Origin: JAUVZF01 sp035529015
GTDB taxonomy: Bacteria; Planctomycetota; Phycisphaerae; FEN-1346
Direction: 5' to 3'
DNA length: 6,703 nt
Assembly (NCBI GenBank): GCA_035529015.1
Contig: DATKXP010000310.1
Span: forward strand, 1 to 6,703
The position numbers were made by a program, and so were the translations under genes. Position 1 is the first letter of the stretch. Each line of letters opens with the position of its first letter. Positions 1 to 5,517 of the stretch are shown piece by piece. Under the pieces are notes generated by a model. It was not told the origin of the DNA, did no database searches, and saw nothing but the letters and a program-made list of their open reading frames with translations.

Positions 1-716
1 GCCAGCAGCAGAAACCGCGTCAGTTTGATCATGGCAAGCGGCGGCCCCGAGTACTCCAGGTGCACGCCGCCCATCAGTTCGGTCTCCGCCTCCGGAAGGT
101 CGAACGGAACCAGCGTCAACTTCCCCTGGATGCACAGAATCCCCACGATCATCGCGATCACGCCGCTCAGACTGAACAGCGTCCACCCCTCGGCCTGCTG
201 AAACGCCACCAGTGACCCCACCGAAAACGATGCCCCGAAGTCGGCGCTGCGGCTCATCTGAACCACCGGAACCAGCACCGCCAGCACCAGCGGCAGTTCA
301 TACGACAAGAGCAGTTTCATCTCGCGGCTGGCACCCACCGTGGCATGCGGCGACCCTGAGGCCAAACCCCCGTAAATCGCCGCAATCGCCGGAATCGTCA
401 GCACGTACAGCAGCACGATCAGGTCGCCGACAAACCCCTCGCCCGGCCGAAGGTTCGCATGCCACAGAATCGCCGCACCCAGACCCGCCGCCGCAAACCC
501 CACCACCGGCGCCAGTAGGAAACCCCGCCCCTGGGCACGCGCCGGAAGAAGCGTCTCCTTCCCCAGCAACTTGGCGATGTCGTACACCGGCTGAAAGAAC
601 GGCGGCCCCACGCGATACTGCACCCGGGCCGTCACCTTCCGGTCCACCCAACTCGAAACCAGCCCGATGGCCAGGGTCCCGAGTGCTGCGGCCAAGAAGA
701 TTCCGATCGCGCTCAC
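1..716 (-). CDS. Complex I subunit 1 / group 4 hydrogenase membrane subunit (NuoH/EchB/MbhM family), 3' end outside window
   Basis: Proton-channel and docking subunit of the membrane arm of complex I-like enzymes; 238 codons are visible and the C-terminal part is cut by the window edge. Seen: hydrophobic stretches near residues 2-22, 66-86, 95-119, 135-155 and 182-199. The family signature PFDLPEAETELMGG lies at 204-217 and is followed by EYSGPPLAM, and the conserved SREMKLLLSYELP lies at 130-142. The first cytoplasmic loop reads RVQYRVGPPFFQPVYD (31-46) followed by a LLGKE motif. That matches Mbh/Ech/Ehr-type subunits; quinone-reducing NuoH usually has GPNRVGP here. The GTG start is chosen because GGAGG sits 9 nt upstream and the preceding gene stops 6 bp away. 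It is the fifth gene of the operon. The family is certain; whether the partner is a hydrogenase, Ehr or another complex cannot be seen. Confidence 0.92.
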   Translation of the reverse strand, partial: MSAIGIFLAAALGTLAIGLVSSWVDRKVTARVQYRVGPPFFQPVYDIAKLLGKETLLPARAQGRGFLLAPVVGFAAAGLGAAILWHANLRPGEGFVGDLIVLLYVLTIPAIAAIYGGLASGSPHATVGASREMKLLLSYELPLVLAVLVPVVQMSRSADFGASFSVGSLVAFQQAEGWTLFSLSGVIAMIVGILCIQGKLTLVPFDLPEAETELMGGVHLEYSGPPLAMIKLTRFLLL

Positions 717-722
717 TCTCGG

Positions 723-1226
723 CTACCTCCGCCTAATCGGATGATCGCCGGCTACCCGTCCGCCGAGCACCGTCAATCCGTCCGCTTCGATCTCTTCAAC
801 CGTCGCAAACCGCAGTGCCCCCGTCGGACACACCGCCACACAGCGCGGGTCCAGACCGCGCTCCACCCGGTCCTCGCACAGGTCACACTTCGCAATCTGG
901 TGCCCCACCATCTCGAGGCTCAGCACCCCGAACGGGCACGCCCGCGCGCACGACCCGCATCCCCGGCAACTGAAGATGCCCCGCGCCACCACGCCGCGCT
1001 CGTCACGCAGCATCGCGCCCGCCGGGCACACCTCCACGCACGCCGGATCGCCGCACTGGCGGCAGACGATCGGCAGCACCGCCGGGCCGATGTCCACGAA
1101 CTCGACACCCGCCATCCGGCCGTGACCGTAATAACACGCCGCCATGCACGACTTGCACTCGATGCAGCGATCCAGGTCGAGCACCACCCGCCGCTCCACC
1201 GATTCTGCCGTCGCCTGTTCGGCCAT
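723..1226 (-). CDS. HycB/HydN/DmsB-like ferredoxin subunit with four [4Fe-4S] clusters
   Basis: Soluble electron-transfer protein of 167 residues, expected to pass electrons between redox modules of a larger complex. Sixteen cysteines fall in four groups: C21/C24/C27/C31, C55/C58/C63/C67, C87/C90/C93/C97 and C114/C117/C129/C133. The last three groups are followed by proline, as in bacterial polyferredoxins, and the wide C117-C129 gap is typical of the HycB/DmsB/FdhB class. There is no twin-arginine or other signal peptide and no membrane anchor, so it should be cytoplasmic. The ATG start is preceded by GGGAGG. The gene begins 10 bp after the molybdopterin-fold gene and ends 6 bp before the membrane subunit, which places it as the wire between the two. 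Family members serve formate dehydrogenases, hydrogenases and DMSO reductases, so the partner is inferred from position only. Confidence 0.93.
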   Translation of the reverse strand: MAEQATAESVERRVVLDLDRCIECKSCMAACYYGHGRMAGVEFVDIGPAVLPIVCRQCGDPACVEVCPAGAMLRDERGVVARGIFSCRGCGSCARACPFGVLSLEMVGHQIAKCDLCEDRVERGLDPRCVAVCPTGALRFATVEEIEADGLTVLGGRVAGDHPIRRR

Positions 1227-1236
1227 CCCTGCCTCC

Positions 1237-2844
1237 CTATTGCGCCTTGCGGACGGTCACGCAGACGGGCGTACCCGGCTTCGCCCCGTCCCACGTCCAG
1301 CCGAACACGTCTCGGACCTCGGCGAAGGCCGCACTCACACGGGCCTGCCCCGCCCGGTGCGCCTCACTGACCACAACGTCGGCCGTGGCCGACCCGCCCG
1401 GCCCCTCGATGATCGCCGTCTGCGCATCGCCCACACCCGCCGCCTCGGCGTCGGACTGCGCCATCAGAAGCACCGGCCGCGCCCTGACCGACTGCGGCCA
1501 CGACGCCCGACCGGTCAGGCTGCCGTCGTCGAAATGGATCGGATCGGCCGCCGGCGCCAGGCAGATCCCCTCGCCCGGCTCCGCCTCGCCGGCCGCAGGC
1601 ATCTCGGGCCCCGAACACGGGGCCGACACGTCGCCCTTCGCGTCGGCGGGGGCACCGGCCATCCGGAGGATCTCGCGGACCGTGGGCACACCGGCCGGCG
1701 GCGCCATCAGCGGCTCGAACCGGATCAGACGGTCGGGACCCAGCAGCGCCCGGCCCGCCGTCTCAAATGCAAATGCCGCCGGCGCCACGAGCGACGCACG
1801 GGCGATCAGACGGTTCGGCATCGGACCCACGTACAGCAGGTCGGCCCCCGAAACGGCCGCCATCGCCGAAGCGCCCCACGCCGATTCCAGATCGGCGCCG
1901 ATCACACAGAGGACGTCCGGCGGGTTCGAGAACAGTTCCATCGGACACATGCCGCCGGCCGCCGCCCCCGCACGCAGCGCGCCCCACGCCGCGCCGTAAG
2001 CCGTCAGCGGGCACACGGTCGCGCGGACCTCGGGCGCCAGCGCCGCCACTTCGGCACCGAGGGCCCGCGCATCCGCATACCCCATCTCGGCCCCAACCAC
2101 GATGGCCGGCTTCTTGGCCGACGCCAGCACGTCCTTCCACCCGGCCAGGACGGCCCCATCGGCCAGGCCGGTCGTCTCGCCCGTCCGGATGGCCGCCACG
2201 GCCCGCGCGGCCGCGCCCGCCGCCAGCGTCGGCTGATACACGGCCGTCGCAAATTTGGCCGTCGCCGTCGCCGGGTCGCCGACCAGGAGCAGCGGCATCT
2301 GACGCCGCGCCGACCGGGCTTCGAAAACCCAGTGCGACACCACCGGGTGCGTGGCGAACACGTTGCCGATGACGAGCATCGCATCGGCCTCGGCCAGTTT
2401 CTCCGGGCCGATGAAGTAACTCTCGCTCGTATCCAGCCCGTGCACGAGGCCGGCGTCGCCGGGCGGCAGGTAGAGGGTCCACCGCGCGCCGACGTCGGCG
2501 GCAAACCGCCCGACGGTCGCCACCGTGTCGATGTCGGTGTTGCCGTCCAGAATGATGGCCGACGAGGACCCCCCGCGCAGCGCGTCGGCGATCCGGGCCG
2601 CCGCCTCGGCCGTCGCCAACGCCTCCTCGCCTCGCCGCACCTCGAGCAGGCGCTCCGGGTGATCCACCAGTTCCACCAGGACGCTGCCCCGCCCGCACAG
2701 GCCGACGTAGCCGGCGCGCGGCACGTAGTCCGGGATGTAGTGGTCGGGGCCCGCGCCGGTGGCACGGACCGGGCAACCGATGCTGCACAGCAGGCACCGG
2801 GCACCCGTGGCTTCGGCGGTCTGGGTCGAGCCGTCAGAAGACAT
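1237..2844 (-). CDS. Molybdopterin oxidoreductase-fold protein, NuoG/FwdB-like, with no visible catalytic Cys/Sec
   Basis: A 535-residue member of the molybdopterin oxidoreductase superfamily, shorter than typical formate dehydrogenase or NuoG chains. The N-terminus has an Fe-S site C17-x2-C20-x3-C24 with C50 in GLCGRGS, as in FdhF, NuoG and FwdB. The central Rossmann-like part contains ADAMLVIGNVFATHPVVSHW (153-172), which aligns by eye with the FwdB stretch ADVIVYWGCNP, and LCVIGADLESAWG (312-324). Residues 455-533 resemble the C-terminal dinucleotide-binding barrel (SDAEAAGVGDAQTAIIEGPG). Where FwdB-type enzymes carry the metal-ligating Cys/Sec, this protein reads YLPPGDAG (125-132), so catalysis at Mo/W is doubtful. 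A structural electron-wire role like that of NuoG is inferred. The ATG start overlaps the end of the HydG-like gene by 11 bp. It could also be an atypical molybdoenzyme with another ligand; substrate unknown. Confidence 0.82.
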   Translation of the reverse strand: MSSDGSTQTAEATGARCLLCSIGCPVRATGAGPDHYIPDYVPRAGYVGLCGRGSVLVELVDHPERLLEVRRGEEALATAEAAARIADALRGGSSSAIILDGNTDIDTVATVGRFAADVGARWTLYLPPGDAGLVHGLDTSESYFIGPEKLAEADAMLVIGNVFATHPVVSHWVFEARSARRQMPLLLVGDPATATAKFATAVYQPTLAAGAAARAVAAIRTGETTGLADGAVLAGWKDVLASAKKPAIVVGAEMGYADARALGAEVAALAPEVRATVCPLTAYGAAWGALRAGAAAGGMCPMELFSNPPDVLCVIGADLESAWGASAMAAVSGADLLYVGPMPNRLIARASLVAPAAFAFETAGRALLGPDRLIRFEPLMAPPAGVPTVREILRMAGAPADAKGDVSAPCSGPEMPAAGEAEPGEGICLAPAADPIHFDDGSLTGRASWPQSVRARPVLLMAQSDAEAAGVGDAQTAIIEGPGGSATADVVVSEAHRAGQARVSAAFAEVRDVFGWTWDGAKPGTPVCVTVRKAQ

Positions 2845-3667
2845 TCGGATAGTCCTTGATCTGGGCGTAGCACATGTCGGGCCCGTCCTTGCACAGGTAG
2901 TAGGGCCCGATATTGCAGCGTCCGCACTTGCCGATCCCGCAACTCATGCGGCGGTTCATCGAGAGGTAAATCTGCTCCGGCCGAAAGCCCTTCTCCAGCA
3001 GCGTGAACGTCACGAACCGCAGCATGATCTCCGGACCGCATGAGAAAGCGTACGCGTTGGCGACGTTCACCTCGCCGGGCAGGTTGTCCAGGATGGTCGT
3101 GACGACGCCGACGTGGCCGTCCCAGCCGGGCTCGGGGTTGTCGATCGTCATCTCGAACGTGACCTTCTCGTGCGAGGCCCACTCATCGTACTGGCGACGG
3201 AACAGCAGTTCCGCCGACTCCCTCGCCCCGTTCTTGATGACCACCTTGTTCAGGCGGTCGGTCATCGACAAGAGGACGTGGATCAGGGCCCGCAGCGGCG
3301 CAAGCCCCACGCCGCCGCCCACGACCACGACGTCTTTGCCCACGAGTTTCTCGATCGGGTACCCTTTGCCGTAGGGCCCGCGCAAGGTGCACACCTCGCC
3401 CTCGGCCATCCGATGCAGCCGCTCCGTCACGCCGCCCGTCTTCAGGACCGTAACTTCCAGGTGCTGAGGATCCAGCGGCGAACTGGACGGCGTAAACGGC
3501 GCCTCGCCCAGCCCGGGCACGCCCAACTGCACGAACTGGCCGGCGCGAAACTCCAGGGGATGCTCCAGATCGAAACAGAACGTCTTGATCGTGGGCGTTT
3601 CGTCGATCACCCGACTCAACCGGGCGACCTGCGGAGCATAGGGATTGGCTTTAACCGCTTGTGTCAC
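2834..3667 (-). CDS. FAD/NAD(P)-binding oxidoreductase, sulfhydrogenase gamma (HydG)/AsrB/PyrK-like
   Basis: Ferredoxin-reductase-fold protein of 277 residues that exchanges electrons between NAD(P)(H), FAD and a [2Fe-2S] cluster. Seen: a flavin-binding barrel at about 10-105 with RAGQFVQLGVPG (41-52) and PFTPSSSP (57-64), lacking the usual flavin arginine, which I recall as common in the HydG branch; a nucleotide-binding GGGVGLAPLR (117-126); CGPEIM (210-215), the typical end of the NAD(P) domain; and C243-x4-C248-x2-C251-x7-C259, the [2Fe-2S] ligand pattern of PyrK and HydG. The start is a GTG preceded by AGGGAG with 7 nt spacing. It overlaps the upstream HydB-like gene by 17 bp and the downstream gene by 11 bp, implying translational coupling. 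In group 3b sulfhydrogenases this subunit reacts with NADP(H); the nucleotide preference here cannot be read from sequence. Confidence 0.93.
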   Translation of the reverse strand: MTQAVKANPYAPQVARLSRVIDETPTIKTFCFDLEHPLEFRAGQFVQLGVPGLGEAPFTPSSSPLDPQHLEVTVLKTGGVTERLHRMAEGEVCTLRGPYGKGYPIEKLVGKDVVVVGGGVGLAPLRALIHVLLSMTDRLNKVVIKNGARESAELLFRRQYDEWASHEKVTFEMTIDNPEPGWDGHVGVVTTILDNLPGEVNVANAYAFSCGPEIMLRFVTFTLLEKGFRPEQIYLSMNRRMSCGIGKCGRCNIGPYYLCKDGPDMCYAQIKDYPNVF

Positions 3668-4712
3668 CGCTCAACTCCCTCAGAACCTCGCGGATATCGA
3701 TCTCCCCATAACAGGCTTCGATACAGCGTCCGCAGCCGGTGCACCCCAACATCCCGTATTGTTGCGGGCTGAAGGCGTATTTGTGGAGCAGCCGGTTGGC
3801 ACAGCGGTTGCGAAGGCTGGGCCGCGGCGTCGGCTTCGCCCCGGCCGGACCCGCCATCCGCGAGTAGTCGCCCAGAATGCACGAGTCCCACGTCCGGACC
3901 CGCTCGAAGTTCTCATCTCCCCCAACCTGGTCGTGGAGATAGAAGCAGTGGCAGGTGGGGCAGATGAACGTGCAGGCCGCACACTCGACGCACCGGGTCG
4001 CCATCTCGCTTAGTTCGTTCGAGTCCTGCTTCGACAGGAGCAGTTTCTGGATCGCGTCGGTCACGCGCAGGCCGCCCGTCTGCCCGTCAACCTGTTCGAC
4101 CGACGTCTGCCGCGCCTGCTCCCGCTCCGCCAGGTGCTCGGCGGTCGGCTCGGTTGCCACATCTGCAACCTGGTCCACCACCGCCTGGCCCTTCTCGGTG
4201 CCCACGTCCACGAGGTACCCGGATTCCAGTGGCGTGATGTTCAGATCGAACCCGCTCTCGGCAAAGGGCTTTCCGCCCACCGCCGTGCAGAAGCAGTTCT
4301 CGTGGACGGCCACGCAATCGACGCTGATGAGCATTTCGTTTTCGCGGCGTGCCTCGTAGAACGGGTCCTTAAAGTCGCCCTCGCGGAAGACCTTGTCGAG
4401 ATAGGCGATGGCCGCCAGGTCGCACGCCCGCAGGCCCACCAACGCGCGGTCCTCACACACGGGGCACGACGCCTCGGCGTCAACGCCCTCGTTCGTGTAG
4501 ACGGCCACCCGCTCCCTGGCAGGCTGAAGGAATGCCTTGGGACTGGCACTGGGCCGGGGTTCGCGAAGTGCCACCTCCGCCTCAGGCACCTTCTGGAGAT
4601 GGCAGTACTCCGGGCCGCGCTCGCGGCGAACCGCCGCATACACTTCGGAGGCCTTGACGGCCTCCAGAAGCCGCGTCAGCCCGGCCTCACTGAAGAACAG
4701 CGTTTTCGACAC
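3651..4712 (-). CDS. Dicluster [4Fe-4S] protein, sulfhydrogenase beta (HydB)/AsrA-like
   Basis: Electron-transfer partner of the HydG-like flavoprotein, 353 residues. The C-terminal third holds two ferredoxin-type motifs. C241-x2-C244-x2-C247-x3-C251 continues into CPTCHCF (C254, C256), a wording recognised from HydB/AsrA proteins, and C324-x2-C327-x2-C330-x3-C334 lies near the end. C278 (WDSC) and C304 (NRCANRLLHKY) are additional candidate ligands or structural cysteines. The N-terminal region contains GLRACDLAAIAYLDKVF, also characteristic of the family. GTG start with AAGGGAG 7 nt upstream; no in-frame ATG fits better. It is the first gene of the operon, about 95 nt downstream of the predicted transcription start. 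In sulfhydrogenases the next genes after beta-gamma are the hydrogenase delta and alpha subunits; here they are replaced by a molybdopterin-fold gene. A sulfite reductase A role is unlikely without AsrC. Confidence 0.9.
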   Translation of the reverse strand: MSKTLFFSEAGLTRLLEAVKASEVYAAVRRERGPEYCHLQKVPEAEVALREPRPSASPKAFLQPARERVAVYTNEGVDAEASCPVCEDRALVGLRACDLAAIAYLDKVFREGDFKDPFYEARRENEMLISVDCVAVHENCFCTAVGGKPFAESGFDLNITPLESGYLVDVGTEKGQAVVDQVADVATEPTAEHLAEREQARQTSVEQVDGQTGGLRVTDAIQKLLLSKQDSNELSEMATRCVECAACTFICPTCHCFYLHDQVGGDENFERVRTWDSCILGDYSRMAGPAGAKPTPRPSLRNRCANRLLHKYAFSPQQYGMLGCTGCGRCIEACYGEIDIREVLRELSGDTSG

Positions 4713-4813
4713 TACGGGGCTCCCTTGCCAGCACCGTCGTGCACCGGGATTTGACTTCTAAAACATGCAGAACACCCCCTACCTCCTCGAACAAGCACCA
4801 CAAACGCCGGCGG

Positions 4814-4842
4814 ATTCTAGGAAGCCCCCTAAGGGGTGTCAA
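4814..4842 (-). promoter_or_regulatory. Sigma-70-type promoter of the oxidoreductase operon
   Basis: On the minus strand the -35 element is a perfect TTGACA (plus-strand 4837-4842). It is followed by a 17-bp spacer and TAGAAT as -10 (plus-strand 4814-4819), one mismatch from consensus. Transcription would start near 4807, leaving a leader of about 95 nt before the GTG of the HydB-like gene. Nothing else in the gap matches this well on that strand. Confidence 0.75.
4826..4836. promoter_or_regulatory. CCCCTAAGGGG palindrome in the promoter spacer, possible operator
   Basis: A perfect 5-1-5 palindrome lies entirely between the -35 and -10 of the operon promoter. A protein bound there would block RNA polymerase. 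The leader at about 4772-4778 carries ACACCCC, inverse to GGGGTGT at 4833-4839, so a second half-site-like element is present. The regulator is unknown; the sequence differs from the GAGAA-N4-TTCTC dyads. Confidence 0.4.
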
Positions 4843-4907
4843 CAACAAAACGCAACATTCTCGGAAAAATCCCCTTGCGCCTGGACGCAAACAGGCCCTC
4901 GCGATGC

Positions 4908-4921
4908 GAGAAAGAATTCTC
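4908..4921. promoter_or_regulatory. Candidate operator dyad 1, GAGAA-N4-TTCTC
   Basis: Sequence GAGAAAGAATTCTC: two perfect 5-bp arms around 4 bp. It matches dyad 2 at 13 of 14 positions plus the following C. It lies 66 bp upstream of the -35 of the leftward operon promoter and also upstream of the repressor gene promoter. It is a candidate site for the BlaI-like protein encoded next door, by proximity only. Confidence 0.5.
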
Positions 4922-4963
4922 CGACAGCCGGACGCCGCCAGCGCCAAGCCTGCCTATTCGCCC

Positions 4964-4977
4964 GAGAAATAATTCTC
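4964..4977. promoter_or_regulatory. Candidate operator dyad 2, GAGAA-N4-TTCTC
   Basis: Sequence GAGAAATAATTCTC, same arms and spacing as dyad 1, 56 bp further right. It ends 9 bp before the TTGACG hexamer proposed for the repressor gene promoter, a position suited to autoregulation. Confidence 0.5.
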
Positions 4978-4986
4978 CTTTCCCCA

Positions 4987-5015
4987 TTGACGCCCTGTCG
5001 GCCGTCCTGTAGGTT
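4987..5015 (+). promoter_or_regulatory. Weak candidate promoter of the BlaI-like gene
   Basis: TTGACG at 4987-4992, 17-bp spacer, TAGGTT at 5010-5015. The -35 is good (5 of 6). The -10 keeps only the T1, A2 and T6 positions. The predicted start near 5022 leaves a leader of about 55 nt to the GTG at 5077. Confidence 0.35.
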
Positions 5016-5018
5016 GAT

Positions 5019-5036
5019 AAGCGAGAACGCTTTCTG
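5019..5036. promoter_or_regulatory. Degenerate third dyad at the predicted repressor transcription start
   Basis: GAGAACGCTTTCTG at 5023-5036 keeps 9 of 10 arm bases of the GAGAA-N4-TTCTC dyad. An overlapping perfect dyad AAGCG-AGAA-CGCTT occupies 5019-5032 with the same 5-4-5 geometry. Its start is 59 bp from that of dyad 2. It would overlap the predicted transcription start of the BlaI-like gene. Confidence 0.35.
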
Positions 5037-5076
5037 GAAAAACACGGCGCCCACTGCAACGGGTAAGGAGGGAACC

Positions 5077-5478
5077 GTGGCTCGACGCAAGAGTCGAACG
5101 CTGACCGAAGTCGAACTGGAGTTCATGCAGGAAATCTGGCGAGTCGGCGAGGTCACAACCGACGACGTCGTCGACGCCCTACGCCGACGAGGACGCAAAC
5201 TGACCGACGGCTCCGTCCGAAAGGTCCTCTCGATCCTCCACGCCAAGGGCTACGTCTCTCGGCGCCCCCAGGGGCGGGCTTTCATCTACTGGGCGACGGT
5301 CCCGAAGGCCCAGGCCAGCCGCGGCATGGTCATGGACCTCGTCCAACGCGCCTTTGGCGGGTCGGCCGCCCTCATGGTCGCCGCCCTCGTGGAGGGCGAG
5401 TCCGTCTCGGACCAAGAACTCGCCCAGATCAAACGCCTCATCGCCCAGCGGGAGGCCGGGCAGGAGGACACGCGATGA
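5077..5478 (+). CDS. BlaI/MecI/CopY-family transcriptional repressor
   Basis: Winged-helix repressor of 133 residues, the usual length of the BlaI family (Penicillinase_R). The DNA-binding half reads LTEVELEFMQEIW (9-21), VTTDDVVDAL (26-35), SVRKVLSILHAKGYV (46-60) and RRPQGRAFIYWATV (62-75), matching the canonical helix order with the recognition helix at about 46-57 and the wing at 58-75. The C-terminal helices, including LVQRAFGGSAALMVAAL (88-104), form the dimerisation part. The GTG start at 5077 is chosen because AAGGAGG lies 5 nt upstream and the family N-terminus begins there; the frame is open further left but that sequence is not family-like. No BlaR1/MecR1-type metalloprotease sensor follows, so the inducing signal is unknown. 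It probably represses its own promoter through the adjacent dyads; control of the divergent operon is possible. Confidence 0.93.
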   Translation: MARRKSRTLTEVELEFMQEIWRVGEVTTDDVVDALRRRGRKLTDGSVRKVLSILHAKGYVSRRPQGRAFIYWATVPKAQASRGMVMDLVQRAFGGSAALMVAALVEGESVSDQELAQIKRLIAQREAGQEDTR

Positions 5479-5517
5479 ATCCCGAAACGCCGCCGCGCGG
5501 AACGTGGCCGCACCACG

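Larger units (their letters stand above)
4713..5076. other. Divergent intergenic control region
   Basis: A 364-bp gap between the oxidoreductase operon (leftward) and the BlaI-like gene (rightward). It is visibly more A/T-rich than the genes around it. It holds one strong leftward promoter, a palindrome inside that promoter's spacer, two near-identical dyads, a third related dyad and a weaker rightward promoter, listed separately. Open frames that run into it lack plausible start sites and family resemblance, so I see no additional protein gene. Confidence 0.85.

Noticed and set aside
1144..2859. Long plus-strand open frame opposite the molybdopterin-fold gene
   Set aside because: It is an Arg/Pro/His-rich antisense frame produced by high GC codon bias, while the minus-strand frame has clear family motifs.
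3651..4712. Assignment of the first two operon genes as anaerobic sulfite reductase AsrA/AsrB
   Set aside because: No AsrC siroheme subunit follows; the next genes are molybdopterin-fold, polyferredoxin and complex I-type, so a general diaphorase role fits better.
4815..4866. Two TTCTNGGAA-like elements (4815-4823 and 4858-4866), reminiscent of TTC-N3-GAA heat-shock-like sites
   Set aside because: The first overlaps the -10 of the operon promoter and so is explained by it. Nine-base matches with two copies are weak evidence.
4875..4890. TTGCG-CCTGGA-CGCAA inverted repeat in the control region
   Set aside because: A single 5-bp-arm repeat with no second copy and no useful position relative to either promoter; chance is likely.
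4765..5076. An N-terminal extension of the repressor frame starting at an ATG at 4765
   Set aside because: The translated extension is low-complexity and unlike any BlaI protein. It would run through both proposed promoters, and a strong ribosome site directly precedes the GTG at 5077.
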